From NCBI GenBank assembly GCA_038373885.1, contig JAWZYV010012258.1, positions 62,001 through 126,000 of the forward strand: a DNA stretch of 64,000 bases, written 5' to 3'. The notes under the pieces are model-generated. The model ran no database searches and was not told the DNA's origin. It saw nothing but the letters and a program-made list of their open reading frames with translations. The translations under genes were made by a program, and so were the position numbers. The DNA comes from Cheiracanthium punctorium. Taxonomy: Eukaryota > Arthropoda > Arachnida > Araneae > Cheiracanthiidae. Below are positions 44,639 through 55,175 of this stretch, in pieces. Every line of letters starts with the position of its first letter. Positions within the stretch are counted from its first letter, which is position 1.

Positions 44639-45610
44639 CTCCGAAATATTAAAATAAATTATAATTGATGATTAAATAATTAACTCCATTTAAAAGCAAT
44701 TTATTATAATTACTTGTCAGTCTTATTTTGTGGCTGCATTTTTTTTTTGTGTGCACGTCTTTTGAGCATTTTTAGAAGAGCAATTTCTCCATTAGTAGCA
44801 TATCTTCAGTAATATTTATGTTTTATTTTATTTTATTTTTTCGTGCAAATATATAGTGTGCTGTAGCTCCGTAAATTAATTTTTCAATAGCTTTTAGTAT
44901 AATAATTCTTATTTAAAAAGAAATTCTGAGAAGCATGAACACTTGGTGATTACACTGCATTTTGATATCACATATCATATTAATAAAAGAAATTCTTTGC
45001 AACCATCAAATACGTTTTTATTTGAAATATTGAAAGCTTTTAGTATGAAATTGTTATTTTGTGTACAATTCTAATTTTTTTTTTTCGAATACTTTACTCT
45101 ATATGTATAGTATTCGAAATATTAAAATAAATTATAATTGATGATTAAATAATTAACTCCATTTAAAAGCAATTTATTATAATTCCTTGTCAGTCTTATT
45201 TTGTGGCTGCATTTTTGTGTGTGCACGTCTTTTGAGCATTTTTAGAAGAGCAATTTCTCCATTAGTAGCATATCTTCAGTAATATTTATGTTTTATTTTA
45301 TTTATTTTTTTTTCCCGTGCGCGTATCTCCCTTTTCCATAATTTCAAATATATAGTGTGCTGTAGCTCCGTAAATTAATTTTTCAATAGCTTTTAGTATA
45401 ATAATTCTTATTTAAAAAGAAATTCTGAGAAGCATGAACACTTGGTGATTACACTGCATTTTGATATCACATATCATATTAATAAAAGAAATTCTTTGCA
45501 ACCATCAAATACGTTTTTATTTGAAATATTGCAAGCTTTTAGTATGAAATTGTTATTTTGTGTACAATTCTAATGTTTTTTTTTTCGAATACTTTACTCT
45601 ATATGTTATA
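44639..45610 (+). repeat. Recent tandem duplication, unit about 475-495 bp
   Basis: The block starting 'cgaaatattaaaataaatta' (44,642) is repeated from 45,115 almost without change. The second copy has about 30 extra bases around 45,312-45,345. The junction is the shared 'tcgaatactttactctatatg...cgaaata' sequence. AT-rich and non-coding. Confidence 0.93.
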
Positions 45611-46214
45611 GAGTTTTATTTCTCTGAGGCTAGAGTTTTATTTCTCTACAAATTTTTCTTTAGCAAAGAAAACATTTGTAGTGTATGAACTGGACTACAA
45701 ACGTCAGTAAACACGTGCACAGTAATGATACTAAGCACACCTCAGAAATATGGAATCAATACAAAGTTTCGAACGAAATAAATAGAACAGTGTGTTTGTA
45801 AAGGTTTTGCACCTTGAAGACTAAAATACATTTGTATCCCTAGAAGTAATGATTGAGTAATACGGATGTATTTTGTTGTTTTTATTGCATACAAAGACAT
45901 TTTTAATTAATAACTTAAAATGTTGCGTTTAATACCAAAGTTGAACACAGTGCATGGTAAATGAAGAATACACAAACATATAAATGTCCGACCAATCAGA
46001 AAATTCATTCCGCTAGCTTTTTCTATTATGAAAGATGAATTGCTGAGAAAACATTGAGTAACTTTCTTTCAATTCTGTCCAAAAAAAAAGGAATACAAAA
46101 TTTACAATTGGTAATAGCAATACGGATATTTAAACTTACTAGAGAAATCAACACATTTTATTTTTAATGACTATGTCATTTTATTTCTCACCCCCTTTAT
46201 TGAAAATTGTCCGA
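45611..46214. other. Unannotated AT-rich stretch
   Basis: No feature recognised. Confidence 0.4.
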
Positions 46215-46800
46215 AAAATGTGTCCCAAAAAAAAGCGACATATTTTTACATATATTTAAATACTATTAGTTCACAACAGCTTTAATATATTGTCACAATA
46301 TTTCGTAAGCTGTAGAATATGCATCACATGTATTTTTCTATAAATAGGTTACAATAATAAAAATTTCAACATAGGGTTACTAGGCGAAATACACGAGAGA
46401 TAAAATGACATAGTCAATTAATATCGTTTTAATATGGCAATAATGAAACTAAAAAAATTGGGGGGGGGTTTAGGGGGGGGTCTCCCCCTGACGAGGCTCG
46501 AACAGCCGAGTTTTTTTTTTACATATATTTAAATACTATTAGTTCACAACAGCTTTAATCTATTGTTACACCATTTCGTAAGCTGTAGAATGTGCATCAC
46601 ATGTATTTTTCTATAAATACGTTACAATCATAAAAATTTCAACATAGGGTTACCAGGCAAAATACACGAAAGATGAGCGATAAAATGACATAGTCAATTA
46701 ATATCATTTTAATATGGCAATAATGAAACTAAAAACTTAGGGGTGTTCAGGGGGGGGGGTCTCCCTCTGACGAGGCTCGAACAACCGAGGTTTTTCTAGT
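46215..46800 (+). repeat. Tandem duplication, unit about 285-295 bp, with a B-box-like site
   Basis: 'acatatatttaaatactattagttcacaac' at about 46,247 recurs at about 46,521. Each copy ends in a G-run followed by 'gacgaggctcgaac', whose complement is a GTTCGAGCC tRNA-like B-box, so the unit may be SINE-derived. The copies differ at several percent of positions, more than the pair at 44.6-45.6 kb. Confidence 0.85.
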
Positions 46801-47122
46801 GTAATACATCCAGAAAAAGGATGTTAGAAATACCAATTTTATTTTTGTTTAGTCACACTCATGAATAATGATATACTTTCCAACTTGATGAAATAAGGAA
46901 TGATAATAGGGAAGACCCATGGATTATAATACGCTTTTAATATATAGCACTTTTGTGCTTATTTAAAATCTGAAAGTGTTTCAGATTTTCTTACTTTTCT
47001 TTTTCCTTTCCGTTTTTTGATAAAGGCCAATATGTCCAGAAGCTCTTCAGAATTATATAGGACGAAAATAATTTGTTCCTTTTTGTAGGTTTTCATCATT
47101 TAACCATCTTATTTTTGTAACC
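46801..47122. other. Unannotated stretch
   Basis: No feature recognised. Confidence 0.35.
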
Positions 47123-47520
47123 AGGGGCGGCCCGACACAGTAAGCATTGCATCTGGGCGCCGGCCGGGAGAATATTTTTTTTTTTTTGTCTACGCACCAG
47201 TGATGATAGAAATAGTCTTTCCAATCCAAATAATTTTGAAGGAGAGAAGACTATGTTACGTTGGAAGAAAGACCTCATTCCATACTTCTTGTCATTTTAA
47301 TTTAGTACCAATACTCCATTCAGGATAATGAACAACAACCCTCAGTTAGTGTTCAGTTTTTTCGAAGTAGAAGGTAAATATTTTCCGAAAAGACTTTCTG
47401 AATTGATATTTTGCAACGTCGGTCTGCCTACTTGTCGCCCCCACAATGAAATGACCAACATCTCCGCCCCCGTAGCGGTCCAGCCACCGGAAGCCGCTGA
47501 CCCGTTCATCAGAAAGAAAA
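47123..47520 (+). mobile_element. hAT-like fragment
   Basis: It begins CAGGGGCGGCCCGACAC and 'ctgggcgccggcc', typical of one hAT group's left end. No inverted CAGGGGCGGCC end follows before the TTAA MITE, so the right end is lost or too diverged. Confidence 0.45.
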
Positions 47521-47534
47521 AAAAAATATATTAT

Positions 47535-48019
47535 TTAACCCTTTGAGGCGCAACCCTTTCCCAATGCTGAAAAAAGGGCAGCCTTTGCCATCGCTCGAAT
47601 TAACTACCAGCAAGATGGCGGACGATCGAAACGTTCATCGCGTGCCACAGATCTAGAGACCCCTTTTTGACGCAGCTGGCTGTGCGCACAGCCAGATGCG
47701 TCAAAGAAGGGTCTCTAGATCTGTGGCACGCGATGAACGTTTCGATCGTCCACCATCTTGCTGGTAGTTAATTCGAGCGATGGCAAAGGCTGCCCTTTTT
47801 TCAGCATTGGGCAATCTATCCAGCTGTTCTCGCATTCTTCCATTTTTCAGCAGATGTCAGTGCTGTTAAAAAGAATCGTGACCATTTTTTTACGGGCACG
47901 GACGTGCTAAAAAGCAAAGGATTCAAGTGGAGCTATGTCACCCGCAACTATTTTTATAGGAATCCAATCTATTCTTCGTGACTGGCAACAGTCAAAACTT
48001 CTGCGCGTTAAAGGGTTAA
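47535..48019 (-). mobile_element. TTAA MITE family P, complete reversed copy
   Basis: TTAA at both ends; the hairpin arms come first and the unique segment last, the reverse of 20,998-21,504. The hairpin (about 47,560-47,810) is near-perfect, centred on GCTGTGCGCACAGC. Confidence 0.9.
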
Positions 48020-48149
48020 TCAATAAACTTATGGGTTCAGATGCATATATTAATTTATAAATTTGATGGAAATATTAGTTTGTCCGTTCAAGTAACTCTT
48101 ATGATGTTATTTCGCGAAGTTTTTATTATTTAACGAGCTTAGTACTTGA

Positions 48150-48900
48150 GTCACAACAGAAACAACGCCTTACAGTCAAACTGGATCTTTTCTCTGATTC
48201 CAATATAACCACTTATCTCTGATTGGTTAGATTGTCCCACGAGCTCAATAATACATTAAGCTGCATTTATTTACTATGTAACCTGGTCTACTTCAGCATC
48301 TTAAGGAGTCGAAATTAATGTTTCTTTTTAATCTTTTCTTCTAGATAAATATCTGTGACATAATTCAGAGCACTTTTTTTTCTTATTATTTATTTTCTAA
48401 TAGACCTGTGTTTCTGGACAGCATCACATTTAACTGATAATCCAAGAATTTTGGTAAATTGGATTTTTGATAACATCCTAAGTTTTTATATGGAAACACT
48501 TCTTTATTATCGTGCATTGTTTATTTATTTATTTCGGAGTTCTTACGGAGTAATTGAGATTTGTTGAAAGATAATTTTTATATTCCCCTTTTATGTATTA
48601 TACTTTAACCGAGACAAGTGCTGTTTTACCCGTTTAATATACTCATCATAAGTTTTTTTTCCCGAAAGCCTTATACTTAAGCTGTGTTAAAAAGGCTTTG
48701 CGGAAAAGCAGATGTTATCCAGTTCTTAGGCACTGTTATGTAGAAAACTTGTAAATCTAAGTACTTATCGTTTTTTTTTTATTTCTAAGAAAAAAAATAC
48801 CTCCAAGAACTCTAATGTGTATCAGGCGTTCGTTTCTGCGTTATATTAAAATATTATGAGATAATACGCAAGTAAAAATAAATACGCTTGAGTAAAGCGT
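48150..48900. repeat. Paralogous block D, copy 1
   Basis: It aligns loosely with 50,480-51,060: 'aagaattttggtaaattgga', 'gagatttgttgaaagataat', 'gatgttatccagttcttagg' against 'aagaattttggcaaattagt', 'aagatctgctgaaagattat', 'gatgctatccagctcctagg'. Non-coding. Confidence 0.65.
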
Positions 48901-49264
48901 TTAGACATTTAAAAAGAATGGACATCAATAAATTTTGTTTTATCCCACAGGCTATGTTTTCGTAATTTATTTATTTTTACTATTTCAGATCCTTAGACAT
49001 AGTTCATACACAAATAATACTCATTCAAGGGGTGCATTTAGATGCTATAAAGTTTTAATCGATGATAAAAGTGTATAACAGTTGTCTTGGCATTTCAGAA
49101 GTTGCATTAAAATGCGACAATTCGCGACGGCTCTGCGTATGTTCTTGAATTAAAAAAAACGAAATAATTCAAAATGTTTTCTATGGGTACTGCATTATGT
49201 AGGACTATTAAGACTGTTCCTTTTATAAAACGATAGGCGTTGCAATATTGCGAACAGCTTAAAA

Positions 49265-49510
49265 AAAACCAACGGTCCCTACCATAATCTAGTGGATAAG
49301 ACACTGAACATGGTCGACGGTTGCAGTGCGAAGGTTTCACGTTCGGGCCTACCGCGCGGGCGGCTGTCGATGTAATGGTAAGGGATTTTGGTCGGTTTTT
49401 TGAAGATGCAGGGTGAATACGCTTTAGATCTCCTCAAAAAGTCCTCCGACCAAGAAACACCAGCCCTCGTAGGAAGGTACTCCTTGTGTAGGCTTGTCAT
49501 AATACAAACA
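49265..49510 (+). mobile_element. tRNA-derived SINE family S2
   Basis: Head 'ccataatctagtggataagacactgaacatgg', B-box-like GTTCGGGCC, body 'gaatacgctttagatctcc', tail CAAACACACAAACA. Confidence 0.7.
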
Positions 49511-49544
49511 CACAAACATACAAGAAATAAATGAATGATGTTTA

Positions 49545-49800
49545 ACTCTCAGAAAAATGAATAAAGCTTTATCATCAAATGCAAAATGTACTTACATTAA
49601 CAATAAATATACACATCTCATGTAACTATTAGAAAAAAATCTTTTACACTAAAATCACCTTCAAAAATGGTCCCAAGCGATTTAGAGTCTCTATTGGCAC
49701 AAATGTATTCTTTAAAAACGTTCAAAAGTCGTATGATTTCATAATTTCTTAAATCTTTAGCAACAAACATATGACATCCACAAAAATATAAGAATTCTCC
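49545..49800. repeat. Paralogous block N, copy 3 (empty site for the mariner)
   Basis: 'atacacatctcatgtaactattagaaaa' and 'ccttcaaaaatgg' align with both other N copies. It has no insertion at the mariner position. Confidence 0.55.
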
Positions 49801-50479
49801 CCCTGCTTTTGAATTATAACTTTTTCCTGATTGACTTGATAATCCCCTATGAGCTTATTAAAACATTGAGATGTATTTACATAATCTGAAATCTGAAAAT
49901 TTTCAGCATCATAATATGAAGTCTACACAATTCCTCTTTCACCATTGTCCAACAAAGTTGAGAATTTTTTCTTTTTTTTTCCTAGTGTGTCTACCTGCTG
50001 TAAACGAAATTTATCTGCGTCAATAAAACGTGTTCCATCATGTACCCTAGTTCATATATCATGAAGAGTTCATTTACAGCAGGAAACAAAAAAATTAGCG
50101 ACAGTTAGCATTTAAAGTGCAAACTTCAAACTCAAGTCTACTTCTGACAGAATATTAAAAGATAATGTAAGCATTATATAACTTTTAAGCAATGTTAAAG
50201 AAAATAATAGCTCCAGAAATTATATAAGAATTACGGAGTATAATTCTAACAGCTTTAAAAATATGTCTTACTGTTTCGGGCTAATGGGCGATGCATCGTT
50301 TTGAACTGATTGCAAACATAGGTCATATTTGGGCGGATACCCAGTGAAAGCTACAGGGACCCCCTAGGGTTCCATAGACCACAATTCCATTCCTTGACTG
50401 TTCACAGTTAGGATATTACTATACACTTTTATGAACAATAACCCCCACACGTCTCGGAAAACTTTCAGGAATCTTTATT

Positions 50480-51060
50480 ATAAAATTCGTCTTCACTACC
50501 AATGTAACACTTTCCTCGGATTGATTTGATAAGCTTAATAATCCATTACGAAACACTCGACTATCAATCAATCTTGATTTCTTCATCATTTGAAGATAAA
50601 TTCAAAACCTACCGTTCTTTTATTTTTTTCTTCTACATAAACCACCGTAATATACATCGGACTTCCCCCTTCTACGTGTCCTATCTCCTTCTGATAGCTG
50701 TATGCCTGTACAGATCTAAGAATCTAAAAGAATTTTGGCAAATTAGTCTTTTGATAACATCATATTTACGTATTTTGTCCTTATTAGCATAATTTTTTAA
50801 AACTTCTCTTTTTGGATTTCTTATGAAAATAATTAAGATCTGCTGAAAGATTATTTTATGCACGTCTTTTCCGCTTCATATTTAAACTTCTTTGCCTGTC
50901 TCATATTCAATATCGCAAGCTTTTTGTTTTAGCGAATTCTTTATACATCTACTCTTGAATAAGATTCCGCTTAAACAATGGAGATGCTATCCAGCTCCTA
51001 GGTTCTTTTATGAAGAATACTTGTATGATTAGGTACTTCATAGTAGTTTTTCTTTGTATA
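50480..51060. repeat. Paralogous block D, copy 2
   Basis: See 48,150-48,900. A third trace ('cctgattgacttgataatcc') lies at about 49,825. The 88-codon frame at 50,526-50,792 is not shared with copy 1 and is not called. Confidence 0.6.
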
Positions 51061-51284
51061 CAAACAATTATTTTAACCAGGTTCTTATGTGTAAATGAAC
51101 TTTAATTTGCAATACTAATGAATAGAAAGTAAAAATTATTTGCTGTGAGGATTTTATTAAGTAACTAATACTAAGTAACTTTTGCAGTGCATTTTTTTTT
51201 TCTTTTTTCAGTAAAACAATCTGGAGTGACTCCAGTGGACTTTCCGAACACTTACGATTAAGATCATTACCAAGCATTTAAATA

Positions 51285-51775
51285 AATTTTAATCGATGAA
51301 TAATTCAAACATATATACCAAATTGAAGCTCAATCGAATGTGCCCTTTAAACGCTAGCGCACTTTCAAGAATTTCCCCCCTTAGGCCATAATCTAAAAGA
51401 AATCTCTGTCGTAGCGCTGTAGATAAACTATAAGTCTTATAAGTATCAAAATCAATACCGGTCTTACGATGGTGATTTATAACGTAAATACCCAATTTGA
51501 GCTCCATCGAACGTACCGTTTAAACGCTAGCGCTCTTTCAAGAACTTGCTCCCATAGGCTATAATGTAAAAGAAATCTTTGTCGTAGCCCTGTAGAAAAA
51601 CTATAAGTCCTATAAGCACCAAAATCAATACCGGTCTAGCGATGGTGGTTCATAACATATATACCCAATTTGAGCTCAATCGAATGCTCCGTTTATCGTG
51701 TTCAGTCACAACACAAACACACATACACACACATACATACATAGATACATACATGCATACATACATACATCTCGT
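51285..51775 (+). mobile_element. Retroposon-like repeat of about 190-bp units with a CATA tail
   Basis: About 2.3 units ('atacccaatttgagctc(c/a)atcga', 'aaacgctagcgc', 'caataccggtct') are followed by (CA)n/(CATA)n at 51,710-51,770. Units plus a simple-repeat tail suggest a non-LTR-type insertion. Confidence 0.7.
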
Positions 51776-53084
51776 AAAAATAGCATAAATGAATTCAGAA
51801 GATCTCAAAACGTGTCAATACACCAAAATCTAGAAGTCGAATTTTTTCATGATTACAATACTTTCCTTACATGGTACATGTTCGGAAAGTAAAAAGGAAA
51901 AATGCGTTAAGTAGTATTATTTCAACTTGTAGAATCGCATTAAAACTGGGCAACTAAAAGTAGTGACCAAAAGTATCTATTAATATTCGAAAAATTCGTC
52001 TCATTTTAATTTGAATATCACTCTTATATTAATTTTATTCTTTTAAAACAAGTAATAGTTTACCTTAGATTATCGTACCAAGCACACTTCACGAAATTTC
52101 CCATATCACGGATTCGCATATCACGAGGGTGGCAAAATTTCTTAAGTCGCCTTCCTCTCTGGCACTTTTTGAACTTTCCTCGCCAAAGTTTGTTCCTTTA
52201 AAACTTTAAGAAGGCGAGTAACAATTTTCTAGGACGAGTAAAAATTTACAATAGCCGCCCTTGTGGGCAGGTCCGATTTTGCCTATTTCACGAAGTTTGG
52301 AATACCAACCATCAGTATACCATTACAATTTGTAAGAAGCCAAAAGATTTTTGCTAAAAATAATTTTTGATAATCAATCGTGCTTTAAATTAATATCTAA
52401 TAACATATAAATTATTTGTTTTGGAAGTCACTCGAAACGAAAATTATTGAGATGGTGAAATGGGGGGGATTTTTACAGTCATTTCGTGAAAAGCTCAAAC
52501 TTTTAAAGCGTTGCATTGTTTCCAAGCACCACTCGGAAACCATTTATTAAGAAGTTCTGAAATCCAGCTTTAAATTAGCGAACGGGGAATAAGCATGAGA
52601 AGTGAATGATGATTATTAACTTTCGAGGCAGGGGTCGTTAACATGCGGTTGATTATTTCTGCTCTCTAATCGCAGTTTTAGGAATGTCGCAGTCACTGGT
52701 TTATTGATCTGGAAACTAAAGAATTCAGAATGATGAATAGATTCACCAGAAATATGTTAAAACTTTATCGTGTGATAAAAATAAAAGTACTCTTGTATGA
52801 TTGGCATTGAGTGCAATAAAATGATTTAAAACCGAAGTATGTAAGGAACATTTGCACTTAAAAATTTGAAGAAAGTGAAGATGTTTATTTATTGTTAGTT
52901 AATGTAAGTATTCTTGATAGGTAGTGTTTTAAGCATGACTTATACTTCAATACCTCAAATATTAGTTCTTCCCCAGAGAACAAGGCCCTCTTTAATAATT
53001 TACCCAAATGCGAAATATATGTGTAAAATTCTGTATTTAATTTCAATATTTTCAGAAAGTCTCCAGAAATTTTATTTGTTGAGC
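51776..53084. other. Unannotated; possible old repeat at 52,080-52,310
   Basis: 52,080-52,310 is less AT-rich ('cacgaaatttcccatatcacg', 'cgccttcctctctggc'). No gene was identified; the 118-codon plus frame at 52,914-53,270 runs into the retroposon below and is not called. Confidence 0.4.
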
Positions 53085-53491
53085 AGTGCTGGGTCCCTCA
53101 GTCATCTGCGCGCTAAACTCCGTTCTCATAAGAGCACGGCAAGTGAAGCAGCAGCCGGCTTGGCCAGTGCTTGGGAGGGTCAACTCCCTCTCGGCTCGAC
53201 TGCTGTGGGACCGTGTACGCTAATGAGAGCTAGTGCACGTAAAATCCGTCGTGGCTCCAATGACCTATAGGTTTAACGCTACTTCTGGGGGGGGGTGCCG
53301 ATGTCAGGGGGCTGGTCCCTCCTCTAGAATTGCTTCAAAATTAAGGGATCTCGTGCTAAGACGGTTTTCCTCTCATTGGGGAACACTCTAATGGAAGCCG
53401 CTCCCTTCGCCCTTCGCCGTCCCTTATGGAGGATCTGGCACCTCTGTGGTTACCAGAGGGCATTAGAAACAACAACAGCAACAACAAATAG
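53085..53491 (+). mobile_element. Retroposon with an (AAC)n tail
   Basis: A GC-rich segment (about 55% by eye, against about 33% around it) ends in GAAACAACAACAGCAACAAC. The compositional jump and the simple tail indicate a retroposed element (SINE or LINE 3' end). There is a G-run at about 53,288. The head is not clearly tRNA-like. Confidence 0.6.
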
Positions 53492-54184
53492 TGCTGGAGA
53501 GCATTTCAAAGTTGAAAATTGATAAAAAATTGCAAAGAAATCGGAGATAAGGCATATATTTGTATTTCCAGTCTTTTTCTCTGTATGTTCCTGCAGATCT
53601 GGGCGAAATATTCCAACGTTGGGTCCAACAGTGGTGGAGGCTCTCTCAAAGTTAAAAATTTCGGAAAATGGCTAAAATTTTGAGAACAGGTTTAAAATTT
53701 TAAAAGGTGGAAGGTATTTTTAATTTTATTTCATTATTTCTCCTAGCATCTGTTCTTAATTCTCAGTAAATTGGCCTAACGATACTGAATACTCTTTTTT
53801 TCGGAGTTGAAAATTGCTCAAAATCCCCCAAAATCGGCAAACGAACAATTTTCTGAATTTTTTACTGGATATTCTACTTTTCAGAGTTGAAAATTGCAAA
53901 AAAATCTAAAAATCGGCAAAAATTTTCTGATTTTTTTTTTCTATTTTTATCCCAACATTATTTCTAAAGTTCGACTGGATTGTTCAATAACTTGCAATAT
54001 GTGTGTATGGATAAAACTACCTTCTTTCATCATTGTACATCTTAACCTCCAATGCACCAAGATATTTACGGAACAGGATTTTAAAAAGTTTTTCAGAATG
54101 ACCACTCCTGATGAAGTTTTCGTCTAAGAGATCTAGCGATATCCTTACTTGTCGTTACTAGCCATTTTGTCGTGAATTGATTAG
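53492..54184. other. Unannotated, internally repetitive
   Basis: Phrases such as 'aaaattgcaaaaaaatc' and 'agttgaaaattg' recur three times. No gene. Confidence 0.4.
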
Positions 54185-54921
54185 AACTGGGTCATTCCAC
54201 GTCAGATCGAACAGTCCAGGTCACCACACCAACTAGGATTTTTCTCAAATTTTATATAGATGATTTATAGGCTAAGACATCAACAAATCTTAATTTTGAA
54301 GGTTCTACGATCATTAATTACCGAGAAATTAATTATGCAAATTTTTAAGTTTTCTGCAAGATGCGCCAACTTTTTTCTCAATTCCTTAAATAACTCCTTA
54401 CCTGTAAAAGTTACTGAAGTGAAAATTGGTTTCTAGGAGTAACTTTTTACGCTAATTCCAAAAATGTTATCGAAATTTTCGTATCTTCTATAGTTTATGC
54501 ATGAGCACTGCAATTGCTAAAAAACATCATGAATTTTTTTCGGCATGTCTGATCACAGACACATGTTTTAAATTTTTATATGTTGTTAAGATGGAATAAT
54601 CCTACATCCCAAAAAATTTTCATCTTGGCTTTCTGCTCAGGAGCAGAGAAAAAAAATTGTATGTATGTACCTATATATGAGGATTTTCATATGCAGCATT
54701 TATGCGCAAGATGAGAAAATTCAGAAGCGTTAGTCAATTTTCCTATGTCTTTTAAATTGATATCAGAAGCTTAACTACTAATCCAGGCATTTGCAAAAAC
54801 TAGAAAATATATCAAAGTGCTTGTATCGGAAAACGTAAAACAAACAAACAACAAAATATACGTGTTTAAAATTTATTTCTTCGGCATATATGTAAAAAAC
54901 GGACAGAACTTTCCGGTAGAG

Positions 54922-54923
<2 letters not shown>

Positions 54924-54956
<33 letters not shown>
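54924..54956. repeat. (TA)n microsatellite
   Basis: About 16 uninterrupted TA units. Confidence 0.95.
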
Positions 54957-54962
<6 letters not shown>

Positions 54963-55175
54963 CACACATCCAAAACATTATTTTTAGTTGTGAATATACC
55001 TGAGTATTGCACCCATATCTGATTTTAATTTAAAATTATATAAGTGATGTACAGACATGTTTCTCTTCTTAAGAAATTGTGTACGATAAATAATATGTTG
55101 AACTAAGGTTATTAAACAGAAATGGAAATACGACAAAATAAGAAGAATAAAAGCTATTTTATAAACAGAAAAAAA

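Noticed and set aside
53085..53270. Coding exon in the GC-rich block (part of a 118-codon frame)
   Set aside because: The block ends in an (AAC)n tail and looks retroposed; the frame starts in unrelated AT-rich DNA upstream.
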